NCBI RefSeq assembly: GCF_002266465.3
Contig: NZ_CP029427.2
Coordinates: forward strand, 2,606,501 to 2,670,500
From: Bradyrhizobium symbiodeficiens
GTDB taxonomy: Bacteria > Pseudomonadota > Alphaproteobacteria > Rhizobiales > Xanthobacteraceae
Direction of reading: 5' to 3'
Length of the DNA: 64,000 nt
Below, one piece after another: positions 50,142 to 59,065 of the stretch. A program made the position numbers and the translations under genes. The notes under the pieces were generated by a model that made no database searches, had not been told where the DNA came from, and saw only the letters and a program-made list of their open reading frames with translations. Each line of letters starts with the position of its first letter. The first letter of the stretch is position 1.

Positions 50142-52895
50142 TCAGACCAGCGTGCCCGCGTGGAAGCTCGCATTGGCGAGCAACGACTGGATCACGACGT
50201 TGTCGCCGGGACCTCCGTCCAGCACGTCGATGCCGCCGCCGCCGATCAGCACATCGTCGCCGAGCCCGCCCAGCAGCGTATCGCTGCCGGCGCTGCCGAT
50301 CAGGACGTCGTCGCCGGCGCCGCCGTCGAACACGAGGTGCGGCCCGCCCGGACCGACGCCCGACGCCTCGATCACGTCGTCGCCGCCGAGGCCCTTGATG
50401 GTGATGGTGTCGTTGAAGTCGAAATTTTCGATCACGACCTGGCTCGCCAGACCGTCGATCACCAGCGCGCCATTGCTGTTGAGCGACAGCGTGATGACGT
50501 CGTCCCCTCCGGTGCCGTTGATCACGATGTTGTCGGCCGCGCCGTCGCCGCCGGCGGTGCCGGGGGCCGCGCCTAGATCGATCTTCACCTGTGTCACGTC
50601 GGTGCCGCTCATGTCGCCGACAGTGATGGTGTCGGCGCCGCCGCGGGCATTGAACGCGATCGTCTCGACGCCGTGCGTGTCCATCGTGATGGAGGCGACG
50701 TCCCGCGTCAGCTCGGCGCGTCCGCCATTGGCGAAGATGTTGATGGTTTCGGCGATGTTGGCGCCGTTGAACAGAAGGGTGTCGCTGCCGGCCTGACCCT
50801 CGACCGTGTCGTTGTCGTCGCCCGGATTCCAGACGAAGGTGTCGTTGCCGGCGCCCATCAGCGCGACGTCGTTGCCGTCGCCGCCGCTGATCAGGTCGTC
50901 GCCCTGGCTGCCGTGGATGGTGTCGTTGCCGATTCCGCCGTTGATCGTCAGCTGCAGCACGCCGGCAGCGAGTCCGCTGGCGTCGATGACGTCGTCGCCG
51001 GCGAGGCCGTTGATCGTCAGCTGATCGGTCGCGTCCACGGACGTCAGGTGGGTACTCGCATGCAGGCCGAACACCGTCACGCCACTGGCATTGCCGCTGA
51101 CCCCGAACGTGTCGGCGCCCTGGGTGGCATCGACCGACACGGTATCGACGGCTCCGTCGGGCGTTCCGTCCGGGCCGCCGAGGTCGATGTTCACCCGCGT
51201 CACGTCGGTCCCGGTCAGATCGCCGACGGTGATGTGGTCGGTGCCGCCCAGCGCGTGGATATCGACGTGCTCGACCCCGTGCAGGTCCATCGTGATGTTT
51301 GCGACGTCGCGCGTCAGCAGGGCGCGGTCGCCGTTCGCCAGGACGGCCATGGTTTCCGCAATGCTGGCGCCGAAGAACCGCAGCGTGTCGACGCCGGTGC
51401 CGCCCTCGACGGTGTCGCTGCCGTCGCCGGGATTCCATTGGAAGATATCATTGCCGGCGCCGAGCAGGGCGGTGTCGTTGCCCTGGTTGCCGTCGATGAA
51501 ATCGTTGCCGTCGCCGCCGATCAGCGTGTCGCTGCCGGCGCTGCCGAGGATGGCGTCGTTGCCGGTGCCGCCGTCGATGGTCAGGTGCACGACTCCGGCG
51601 GCCAGCATGGCGGCCGATATCGTGTCGTTGCCGCCGAGGCCTTCGATCACGAGCGCATCGTTCGCGCCTTCCGCATTGGTGATGGTGACGGCGGCCGGCA
51701 GTCCGGCCACCGCAGCCGACGTGCCCGAGCCGGAGATATGGATCGCGTTGGCGCCGTTCGTGCCCACCAGCGTCACCGTGTCGGCCGCGCCGTCACCGGC
51801 GCCGGCTGATCCGAGATCGACATTGACCTGCTTGACATCGGTTCCAGCCAGATTGTTGACGACGATGTTGTCGCTGCCGCCGCGCGCATCGATGGTGATG
51901 GTCTCGATGCTATCGAGGTCCATCGTGATGTTGGCGACGTCGCGGGTCAGCAGCACGTGTCCGCCATTGGCGGCGGACAGGGTGACGTGCTCGGCGACGT
52001 TCGAGCCGTTGAACAGCAGGGTGTCGGTTCCGGCCTGTCCATCGACCTTGTCGCTGCCGTCGCCGGGGTCCCACTGGAAGGTGTCGTTACCGGCGCCGAG
52101 CAGGGCGGTGTCGTTGCCCTGATTGCCGTCGATGAAATCGTTGCCTTCGCCGCCCAGCAGACGGTCCGCGCCATTGCCGCCGAGGATCGTGTCATTGCCC
52201 GCTCCACCGTCGAGCGTCAGATTGATCAGTGCAGCGAGATTGCCTGTTGCGGTGATGACGTCGTCGCCGCCACCCGCATTGACCACGAGGTTCTCCGTGG
52301 TGCCGATGTCCAGCGAGAACGGCGCCGGATCGACCCGGTCAAAGCGCACGCGCGCGCCGTTGGCCGTGATGGCGAAGGCCTCGCTGCCGTTGCCGCCGTT
52401 CACCTCGGCGGTGTCGATGCCTTCGCCGCCCTCCATCAGGTCGCTGTCGTCACCGGGGTTCCAGATCATGCGGTCGTTGCCGGCTTCGCCGAACATCTGG
52501 TCGTTGCCGTCGCCGCCCACCAGCACGTCATTGCCGGAGCCGCCGAAGAGCAGGTCGTTGCCGCCCTTGCCGAGCAGCGTGTCGTTCCCGGACTGGCCGA
52601 ACAGCATGTCGCCGCCGGATCCGCCGGTCAGCATATCGTTGCCGGCGCCGCCGAACAGATTCGCCGCAGGCATCGCGCCGCTGCTCTCGTCGATGGTGAT
52701 GATGTCGTTGCCGTCCTGGCCGAAGCCCTTGATCAATTTGGTGTTGGCGACCGTGGCGGGGCCGCCTTTGATCGCGATCGCGCCGCCGTTGACGACGATG
52801 GTCCCCGCCGCATTGCGGCCTAACACGACCGAATTGTTGTGACCGTTGCCAAGGACGGTGAGGATTCCGCCGGAGAAAATCGCTGTGACTGCCAT
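50142..52895 (-). CDS. RTX-type calcium-binding repeat protein
   Basis: 917 residues without signal peptide. It starts with a 60-residue beta part (MAVTAIFSGGILTVLGNGHN) and then alternates blocks of RTX nonapeptides (GGAGNDMLTG, GGDGNDFIDG, GSQGDDLISG) with long spacer units. Four modules of about 190 residues are visible, each with a VDTLxFNGxNxAE segment, a TRDVANITMDL-x-GVE segment, NLAGTDVxQVNVDLG, and a closing nonapeptide block ending NxGDGSDxVEG. RTX proteins bind calcium on secretion by type I (ABC) systems; the C-terminus (VIQSLLANASFHAGTLV) would hold the secretion signal. No exporter genes are adjacent. Confidence 0.93.
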   Translation of the reverse strand: MAVTAIFSGGILTVLGNGHNNSVVLGRNAAGTIVVNGGAIAIKGGPATVANTKLIKGFGQDGNDIITIDESSGAMPAANLFGGAGNDMLTGGSGGDMLFGQSGNDTLLGKGGNDLLFGGSGNDVLVGGDGNDQMFGEAGNDRMIWNPGDDSDLMEGGEGIDTAEVNGGNGSEAFAITANGARVRFDRVDPAPFSLDIGTTENLVVNAGGGDDVITATGNLAALINLTLDGGAGNDTILGGNGADRLLGGEGNDFIDGNQGNDTALLGAGNDTFQWDPGDGSDKVDGQAGTDTLLFNGSNVAEHVTLSAANGGHVLLTRDVANITMDLDSIETITIDARGGSDNIVVNNLAGTDVKQVNVDLGSAGAGDGAADTVTLVGTNGANAIHISGSGTSAAVAGLPAAVTITNAEGANDALVIEGLGGNDTISAAMLAAGVVHLTIDGGTGNDAILGSAGSDTLIGGDGNDFIDGNQGNDTALLGAGNDIFQWNPGDGSDTVEGGTGVDTLRFFGASIAETMAVLANGDRALLTRDVANITMDLHGVEHVDIHALGGTDHITVGDLTGTDVTRVNIDLGGPDGTPDGAVDTVSVDATQGADTFGVSGNASGVTVFGLHASTHLTSVDATDQLTINGLAGDDVIDASGLAAGVLQLTINGGIGNDTIHGSQGDDLISGGDGNDVALMGAGNDTFVWNPGDDNDTVEGQAGSDTLLFNGANIAETINIFANGGRAELTRDVASITMDTHGVETIAFNARGGADTITVGDMSGTDVTQVKIDLGAAPGTAGGDGAADNIVINGTGGDDVITLSLNSNGALVIDGLASQVVIENFDFNDTITIKGLGGDDVIEASGVGPGGPHLVFDGGAGDDVLIGSAGSDTLLGGLGDDVLIGGGGIDVLDGGPGDNVVIQSLLANASFHAGTLV

Positions 52896-53594
52896 TTGTT
52901 CTTCTCGCTCTGCGTGATCGAAATAGGCCGTGCGGCGGGATCGTGACGCTTTTCGCGATGCCGGGACGAACGGCAGACGACCTCGTCAGTAGACGCGGAT
53001 CGCAGTTCCAGCTTGGCTGAAGGCTTCGGACGTGCTCCTGTTTTTCTTGAGAGCAGCTTGATTTTCGCGGTGGGCGTCGCGCCGCTGGGGTTTCGTAGCA
53101 GCTTGGACCATTCCACCCACAATCCCTTGTGCTGCCCGACGGGCAAAACACACCAGGACTGGGTCGATAGCCGCGCGTCAAAATATTCGTATTTACAGAA
53201 GTTCGGTTTTGCCGTACAAGCTGTGCCATCCCGCCCGCCACAAGGGGCGTTTCGCGATCGTCACGAGACGCGGGCCGGGATGCGGTGGCCGCGACGGCGT
53301 CGGCGCGCGATGGAGCTGCAGGGCGGGAAACCGTGAGCGGCGGCAGGCGCGGTACGACACGGCGCTGACAGCGTCTCTGTCCGGTCTCGATGGCGAGCGC
53401 ACGCCAGCAATCGGGAACGCGGATGGTGATGTGCGCGGACGGAGAAGTCGTGTGGTCCTGACGCCCGGGGTCTGTGCGTCAAGTCATGTGGTGATGTGCG
53501 GCCAACCGGCGCGCGCATCTGAAATCCGCAAGGCGACGGGGGCAATAGTGCAGCGCTCCCCGAGGAGAGCACGAAGGACACCGTGAAAACCATC

Positions 53595-53699
53595 GCGCAG
53601 GGAAGGCCGGGCGACCGGCAACACCTGTCGTCCACCCCGTGCGCGCTTTTTTCGCACGCGGGACTTCGGGTGCCAGCCGGCGCCCGGCCTTCCCTGCGC
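53595..53699. repeat. 105-nt hairpin with perfect 19-bp outer stem
   Basis: The left arm GCGCAGGGAAGGCCGGGCG (53595-53613) is fully complementary to the right arm CGCCCGGCCTTCCCTGCGC (53681-53699). The 67-base loop holds an inner stem, CCCGTGCG against CGCACGCGGG, around a run of T residues. Such a nested structure could be a structured RNA or a mobile palindromic element. Confidence 0.85.
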
Positions 53700-53778
53700 C
53701 CTTGCTTTCAGAGGGTGCGAGACCAAAGCAAAGCTCGGGCAAAACAAGCCGCGAGGACGCGAAGGTATGTGCGCGATG

Positions 53779-53869
53779 TCGTAGGATGGGTAGAGCACTT
53801 GCGAAACCCATCATGCTTCAACGTGAAAGAATTGCTGATGGGTTTCGCTTCGCTCTACCCATCCTACGA
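53779..53869. repeat. 91-bp palindrome with two perfect stems, family D
   Basis: The outer arms TCGTAGGATGGGTAGAGC (53779-53796) and GCTCTACCCATCCTACGA (53852-53869) are perfectly complementary over 18 bases. The inner arms GCGAAACCCATCA (53801-53813) and TGATGGGTTTCGC (53836-53848) pair over 13. The loop is 22 bases. Such GTAGGATGGGTAGAGC elements are, from memory, dispersed in Bradyrhizobium. Confidence 0.88.
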
Positions 53870-53884
53870 ATTGAACAACGGTCT

Positions 53885-54035
53885 CGTGCCCCGGACGCAG
53901 CGCAGCGCGCCGCGTCTTCGCGGCGTTGTGCGCTGCAGAGCCGGGGCCCATGCGTCAGCGGAGCGCGCAGCTCCTGGGTCCGGCTCTGCGCAGCAGCGTA
54001 AGAGCGCTGCAGCGCATCTGGGACACGAGGGAGCC
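53885..54035. repeat. intergenic palindromic repeat, family A copy 3
   Basis: Contains CCCCGGACGCAGCGCAGCGC and GTGCGCTGCAGAGCCGGGGC as complementary ends of one unit, followed by CTGGGTCCGGCTCTGCGCAG and a second arm ending GCGCATCTGGGACACGAG. The parts match the copies at 4006-4136 and 19198-19375. It is between the structured region and the end of the MBL hydrolase gene. Confidence 0.72.
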
Positions 54036-54075
54036 GCGCTTCAGCTGCCGTAATTGCGCAGCGACCGGCCTCCCG

Positions 54076-55671
54076 CTACGCCTTCTCCTCCAGCGCGCGG
54101 CGCAGCCGTCGGATGATGACGCCGCGGGCGCGGTCGTCGGCGGCCGCTCCAACCCTGTCGTTGATGTCGAGTACCAGCTCCGACATCTCGTTGTGCCAGT
54201 CGAGGCGGGTCACGGCCTCCGGTGCGAGGCGCCGGCGGTGATCGACGTCGAGCACGCGCGGTTCGGGCGCGGCGAGCTCGTAGATGTCGTCGAGCAGCGG
54301 CTGGTACACCCGGGCCGCCGGAACGATGCGCTCGGCGACGCGTTCGGCAAGCCCCGCGATTGCGGCTTCCTCGCCATGGACCAAGAACAGCCCGCGGGCG
54401 ATGGGCCGGCGTGCCGCGATCCAGCCGGCGATGCCGGCGGCGTCGGCGTGGCCGGAATATTCGTCGATCATGCGGATGCGGGCCGCGACCTTGATCTCCT
54501 CGCCCTGGATCCGTACGGCCTTGGTCCCGTTCTGGAGGAAGCGCCCGAGCGTGCCGTTGGCCTGGAAGCCTGCGAGCAGCACGGTCGCGCGCTCGTTCCA
54601 CAGCCAGCGCTTCAGATGATGGCGGATGCGGCCGGCGTCGCACATGCCGCTCGCGGCGATGATGATATGGAATCCGGACAGGCGCATGATCGCCTTGCTC
54701 TCGTCCGCGGTCTCGGTGAATTTGAGATGCGGCGAGTTGAGCAGGCGCGCGGCATCGACGGTCGGGTCGAGGCTCTCGGCATGGCGGCGAAACACTTCGG
54801 TGGCACGGATCGCGAGCGGAGAATCGAGGAAGATCGGCGCGGTCGGAATTTCGCCGTGCTCCATCAGGTCGACGAGATCGACGATCAGCTCCTGGGTGCG
54901 CTCGACCGCGAAGGCAGGTATCAGCAGCGCGCCGCCGGCCGCCGCGGCATCGCGCACCTCGGCCGCGAGGTGCTTGCGGCGGAGCGCGGGTGTCGTGGCC
55001 TCGCGCAGGCGGTCGCCATAAGTCGATTCCGAGATGACGTAGTCGAAATCGGCTGGCGCTTCGGGATCGGGCTGCAGCAGCTTGGCCTCCGGCCCGACGT
55101 CGCCGGACAGCAGCACGCGCATCGGACGGGGCGCGCCCTGCTCAGCGATTTCGAGCTCGATCGACGCCGAGCCGAGCAGATGGCCGGCGTTCCAGTAGCG
55201 CGCGCGAACGCCCGGGATCACGTCGGTCCAGCGTTCATATTCCACCGCGCGAAACGATTGCAGCGATGCGATCGCATCGGCCTGCGTGTAGATCGGCTGA
55301 ACCTCTTTGCGCCCGCGCGAGGCGTTGCGTCGGTTGAGCTGCGTGACTTCCGATTCCTGGATGCTGCCGGCATCGGGCAGCATGTAGGAGCAGAGGTCGA
55401 TGGTGCCGCGCGTCGCCAGGATCGGTCCCTCGAATCCCGCGCGCACGAGTTTCGGCAACAGACCGCTATGGTCGATATGGGCATGCGTGAGCAGCACGGC
55501 CTCGATATCGGCGGGCCGGAACGGAAAGGCGCCGTAGTTGAGCTCCTTCAGCGTCTTCTGGCCCTGGAACAGGCCGCAATCGACCAGGAAGCGGCCGGTC
55601 GCGGTCTGGAACAGATAGCTCGAACCGGTCACGGTGCGGGCGGCGCCGCAAAATCGAACGGTGATGCTCAT
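54076..55671 (-). CDS. MBL-fold RNA hydrolase (beta-CASP/RMMBL)
   Basis: 531 residues. Metallo-beta-lactamase motif 2 THAHIDHSGLLPKLV is near residues 62-76, with GLFQGQK before it. The beta-CASP insert follows (PAFAVERTQELIVDL, IFLDSPLAI) and the RMMBL C-terminal part has ASGMCDAGRIRHHLKRWL, EYSGHADAAGIAGWI and VHGEEAAIAGLAERV. This matches the CPSF73-like RNA hydrolase family, acting on RNA in the cytoplasm. The ATG overlaps the stop of the PRPP synthetase gene by four bases, the third gene of the operon. Confidence 0.94.
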   Translation of the reverse strand: MSITVRFCGAARTVTGSSYLFQTATGRFLVDCGLFQGQKTLKELNYGAFPFRPADIEAVLLTHAHIDHSGLLPKLVRAGFEGPILATRGTIDLCSYMLPDAGSIQESEVTQLNRRNASRGRKEVQPIYTQADAIASLQSFRAVEYERWTDVIPGVRARYWNAGHLLGSASIELEIAEQGAPRPMRVLLSGDVGPEAKLLQPDPEAPADFDYVISESTYGDRLREATTPALRRKHLAAEVRDAAAAGGALLIPAFAVERTQELIVDLVDLMEHGEIPTAPIFLDSPLAIRATEVFRRHAESLDPTVDAARLLNSPHLKFTETADESKAIMRLSGFHIIIAASGMCDAGRIRHHLKRWLWNERATVLLAGFQANGTLGRFLQNGTKAVRIQGEEIKVAARIRMIDEYSGHADAAGIAGWIAARRPIARGLFLVHGEEAAIAGLAERVAERIVPAARVYQPLLDDIYELAAPEPRVLDVDHRRRLAPEAVTRLDWHNEMSELVLDINDRVGAAADDRARGVIIRRLRRALEEKA

Positions 55672-56588
55672 GGCGTCGTCTCCGGAGGAAGTGTCGTGGT
55701 CAGCTCGGACCGCAAGGCGGCCGCGAGACTCTCGTCGAGCGCAATCGCATTGGTCGGATGCGGCACGCTGTCGGTCGAGCGGATCGAGCGGATGCCGGCC
55801 TCGGTGAATGCACCGATCATCGCAGGCGGAAACAGCGCGTGCGTCACGACCACATCGACGGCGGTCGCGCCCATCGCAATCAGCGCCTTCGCCGCGGCCA
55901 TCAGCGTCGTCCCGGAGGAGACGATGTCGTCCACCAGCAGCGCGGGCCGTCCCGCGAGCAGGCCGGGATCGGCAAAACTGATCGCCACGGAACGATCGCC
56001 GTGCCGCGTCTTTCGCGCCACCGTGTGCTGCAGCCGCAGCCGGCTCGCGATATCGTTCACCCAGGGCTCGGACTCCATGTCGGGTCCGATCACGATGGTC
56101 GCGGGGTCGATGCTCTCAGTTGCCAGCGCGTTCGCGATCGCAGGCATGGCGGACAGGTTCTCAGCTTCGATGCCGGGAAAGACCAACCGGATGTCGGTGG
56201 TGCGATGCAAATGCGCGTCCACAGTGACGACGCGGTCGACGGTGGTCGCAAGCAGAGCGCCCATCGCGCGCTGGCTGATGGCCTCGCCGGCATGAAACGC
56301 AGCATCCTGCCGCATATAGCAGAGATAGGGCGCGACCAGCACCAGCCGCTTCGCGCCGTTGCGTCGCAGCGCCTCGGCAGCGAACAACAGGGCGATCAGC
56401 TTGTCGTTGGGTTGATCGAGCGGGGCATAGAGGATGGTGGTGTCGGTCGCCGGCGCGACGGCGACGCGCAGCTCGCCGTCCGGAAAACGGTGCACGGCGA
56501 TCTCGCCGCAGGAAAGCCCGAGCCGCGCCGCGAGGCGCTCCGCCCCATCGCTGCCGCCGGGCAGGGCCTGGAGCGCGATCGTACTCAC
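55668..56588 (-). CDS. ribose-phosphate pyrophosphokinase homologue
   Basis: 306 residues from the GTG at 56588 ([20 protein letters not shown]); this GTG overlaps the upstream stop as GTGA. Motifs of PRPP synthetase: [11 protein letters not shown], the ATP-side [26 protein letters not shown] and the PRPP-binding [14 protein letters not shown]. It is divergent enough from housekeeping Prs to be a specialised paralogue, similar to archaeal-type enzymes. The context with a nucleotide phosphorylase and an RNA hydrolase suggests a role in salvaging ribose phosphates. Confidence 0.92.
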   Translation of the reverse strand: MSTIALQALPGGSDGAERLAARLGLSCGEIAVHRFPDGELRVAVAPATDTTILYAPLDQPNDKLIALLFAAEALRRNGAKRLVLVAPYLCYMRQDAAFHAGEAISQRAMGALLATTVDRVVTVDAHLHRTTDIRLVFPGIEAENLSAMPAIANALATESIDPATIVIGPDMESEPWVNDIASRLRLQHTVARKTRHGDRSVAISFADPGLLAGRPALLVDDIVSSGTTLMAAAKALIAMGATAVDVVVTHALFPPAMIGAFTEAGIRSIRSTDSVPHPTNAIALDESLAAALRSELTTTLPPETTP

Positions 56589-58126
56589 GACGCCGACTTG
56601 CCCTGGAGGGGCTCGTGACCGTTGACGACGTAACCGCTCTCCTCGGTGGCGGCATCGGCAGCCAGATCGTGCTCGGGGCGGTCGAACGTGTAGACGCGAT
56701 AGAGCGGCTCGCCCTGCTCGACGCGATCGCCGATCTTCCTGAACAGGCGGATGCCGGCGCCCTTGTCGAGCGGCGCTCCGGCGGTGCGGGCCAAGCGGTT
56801 CAGGCGCAGGCAATCGATCGCGGACACGATGCCGTCATGCGCCGCCTTGACGTCGAAGCTGAGCGATCCGAGCTCGCTGCTGCAGGTGGACGGGCCCTGG
56901 GCGTCGATGATCTTCTGCATCTGCTTCAGCGCCGCGCCGCTGTCGAGCAGCTCGCGCGCCCTCGCATAGCCGGCGCCGCCGCGCAGCTTCGGATCGTATT
57001 CCAGCAGATGGGCGGCGAGGCGGAGCGATTTCTCGCGCAGGTCGCGCGGCGCATCCTTGTCGTTGCCGAGCACCGCCATGACGTCATTGGCCTCGAGCAC
57101 CGGCCCGATGCCGTTGCCGATCGGCTGGCTTCCGTCGGTCGTGATCACTTCGACCGTGCGGCCGAAGCGGTCGCCGACGAATTCGAACAGCTTGCGCAGC
57201 CGCATCGCCTCGACGCCATTGGTGACCTTCGCGGTCGGCCCGACCGGAATGTCGATCAACAGATGCGTCGAACCCGCCGCGATCTTCTTGGACATGATGG
57301 AGGCGACCATCTGCTCGCGCGTATCGAGGCTCAGCGGTCGCTCGACCGAGATCAGCACGTCGTCGGCCGGCGACAGGTTCACATGCCCGCCCCAGATCAG
57401 GCAGCCGTTGCAGGCCGAGACGATCGCCTTCATCTCCTCGACGCCGACATTCACCCGCGCCAGAACTTCCATGGTGTCGGCGGTGCCGGCAGGCGAGGTG
57501 ATGGCGCGCGAGGAGGTCTTGGGGATCGGCAGGCCGTGCGCGGCGACGATCGGCACCACGACCATCGAGGTGCGGTTGCCGGGTATGCCACCGATGCAAT
57601 GCTTGTCGACCACGACAGGGTTCGGCCACACCAATTGCGTGCCGGCCTGCGCCATCGCCCCGGTGAGCGCAAGCAGCTCGTCGCTGGTGATGAAGCTCGC
57701 CGAACCGATCAGGAAGGCGGCGATCTCCATGTCCGAGTAGCGGTAATGCGCGAGGTCGTCGATGATCGCGCCGATCTCGGCCTGGCTCAGCGTTCGCCCG
57801 CGGATCTTCGCGCGCACGGCTTCCAGGCTCTCCGGTGGCACGGCGGGCCTGACCGTGACCAGCGTGCCGACGCCTTGCCCGAAGCGCCGGAACGCGGGTT
57901 CAGAGAGACCGATTTCGTCCGGGGCCGCCATCGTATCGTCGTCCGTGATCAGCAAGGTCGCCAGCAGGACCTTGTCGGCATGTCGCAGCTCGACGCGGCT
58001 GAAGCCGCGGAAGATCTCGGCGCGCAGCGCCTTCGACTGCCTGGAGACGACGACAACGTTCTCGCGGCCGGTATCGAGCCGGACGCGGCGGATTTTCAGT
58101 TGGGAGCGCGGAAGGTCTGGATGCAT
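56585..58126 (-). CDS. archaeal-type AMP/thymidine phosphorylase
   Basis: 513 residues, longer than bacterial DeoA (about 440), because of an N-terminal domain of about 85 residues typical of archaeal AMP phosphorylases. The phosphorylase core has [40 protein letters not shown], and the phosphate/glycine loop around [20 protein letters not shown]; the C-terminal domain is [20 protein letters not shown]. Archaeal homologues split AMP, CMP and UMP into base and ribose 1,5-bisphosphate. First gene of a three-gene operon with four-base overlaps. Activity on NMP rather than thymidine is inferred from domain layout. Confidence 0.9.
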   Translation of the reverse strand: MHPDLPRSQLKIRRVRLDTGRENVVVVSRQSKALRAEIFRGFSRVELRHADKVLLATLLITDDDTMAAPDEIGLSEPAFRRFGQGVGTLVTVRPAVPPESLEAVRAKIRGRTLSQAEIGAIIDDLAHYRYSDMEIAAFLIGSASFITSDELLALTGAMAQAGTQLVWPNPVVVDKHCIGGIPGNRTSMVVVPIVAAHGLPIPKTSSRAITSPAGTADTMEVLARVNVGVEEMKAIVSACNGCLIWGGHVNLSPADDVLISVERPLSLDTREQMVASIMSKKIAAGSTHLLIDIPVGPTAKVTNGVEAMRLRKLFEFVGDRFGRTVEVITTDGSQPIGNGIGPVLEANDVMAVLGNDKDAPRDLREKSLRLAAHLLEYDPKLRGGAGYARARELLDSGAALKQMQKIIDAQGPSTCSSELGSLSFDVKAAHDGIVSAIDCLRLNRLARTAGAPLDKGAGIRLFRKIGDRVEQGEPLYRVYTFDRPEHDLAADAATEESGYVVNGHEPLQGKSAS

Positions 58127-58341
58127 GGACAGGCCGGCGGGGAGGGAACGCGACCTCCATGCTTAGACGTCGCCGTCCTGATGCTGTTGACCCAGATCAT
58201 GGCCCGCGCGAAGGACACGGGTGAGCTGTGGCGGGCTGTCACGCAGGCGCGCTGCTGCAGGCGCGTCGGTCTGGAGATGACAGGGGAAGCCGAATGCCGT
58301 GGCGATATCGCCGATGTCGGCCGGCCAAATCGGGGATCGGG

Positions 58342-58506
58342 CTACTTTATCCCCGTGCTGATCGCGACAAACTTGTTGTTGAGGAGGGCGCCACCCATCG
58401 TGTTCACGGCCGTTATGATCGCCAGCGCAATGCCTGCGGCAATCAGGCCGTACTCGATCGCGGTTGCACCATTCTCATCGGCAAGGAAGGACCTAAGCAA
58501 ACGCAT
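58342..58506 (-). CDS. Flp-family type IVb pilin
   Basis: A 54-residue reading frame starting MRLLRSFLADENGATAIEYG at 58506, with GGGAG about nine bases upstream. The pattern FLxDExGATAIEYGLIAAGI is the classic Flp prepilin cleavage region (cut after Gly, Glu at +5 position), followed by one hydrophobic helix (LIAAGIALAIITAVNTMGGA). Forms tad/flp adhesion pili when assembled. No tad/cpa genes are in the window, so it is an orphan or served by another locus. Confidence 0.92.
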   Translation of the reverse strand: MRLLRSFLADENGATAIEYGLIAAGIALAIITAVNTMGGALLNNKFVAISTGIK

Positions 58507-58774
58507 TGCCAACTCCCGTTCATCCGATCCAACGTATGGCCGCGTCGTTATCGGACTTGCAAATAGATCGAATAAGTCTTTATGCGCGCCAAAAGAATTA
58601 AGCCCGGGCGGGCGCGCCCCTGCTCATACGACGGCATTCATTAAATTAAGGTTCCATCGATCCGTCCAAATGGATTCACCCCGGCAGGCCTCGGCCGGGC
58701 TGCGCGGGCGCAGCGTCCGTCAGGGCACCATCGTGCGGCCGCTTAACCGATTGTTGAGCCTGTTCGTCAGGCGC

Positions 58775-59008
58775 TCAATCGCGCCGGTCCGCATTCAGCG
58801 CCCGCAACATCGCGATGCGGGCGAACATCACCCAGCCGCCGCCCGTCTCGGCCGCATTGATCAGGGTCTCGATGGCTGTCTGCCAGCGCGGCTCGTGCTG
58901 GGCGTCTTCGGGCAGCCGCATGATGTAATCCGCGGCCTCTTGAAGTGTGCGCAATTGCAACTTGTTGTCCACGCGGACGGGTTCGTCGAACGCCGTCGAC
59001 CAGGGCAT
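58775..59008 (-). CDS. small conserved hypothetical protein
   Basis: 77 residues, MPWSTAFDEPVRVDNKLQLR. Helical with TLQEAADYIMRLPEDAQHEP and AIETLINAAETGGGWVMFAR. I recognise a family of small alphaproteobacterial proteins of this kind, function unknown. It lies 57 bp after the ku start-side neighbour in the same orientation (downstream of ku) and might share its transcript. Confidence 0.8.
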   Translation of the reverse strand: MPWSTAFDEPVRVDNKLQLRTLQEAADYIMRLPEDAQHEPRWQTAIETLINAAETGGGWVMFARIAMLRALNADRRD

Positions 59009-59065
59009 GTCAGGCCGCCTGATCGGCGAGGGGTGGCATCACGGCGCGATCGCGGGGGGATGCGG

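Larger units (their letters stand above)
52896..54075. other. 1.2-kb non-coding region with multiple hairpin repeats
   Basis: The longest gene-free stretch in the window. 52896-53200 is probable promoter/leader DNA of the RTX gene. About 53200-53760 is a conserved structured segment containing a large perfect-stem hairpin (53595-53699), followed by another (53779-53869), then repeat family A copy 3 (53885-54035). Several open frames cross it but none has coding features. From memory, sequence like 53210-53720 occurs many times in Bradyrhizobium genomes. Confidence 0.7.

Noticed and set aside
50142..52895. Regular short repeats resembling a CRISPR array
   Set aside because: They are degenerate codons for RTX glycine/aspartate nonapeptides in an intact reading frame, without constant repeats and unique spacers.
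53209..54053. Several open frames of 100-160 codons in the 53-54 kb gap
   Set aside because: They follow the hairpin repeats on both strands, have no ribosome-binding sites or domains, and change frame between repeat parts.
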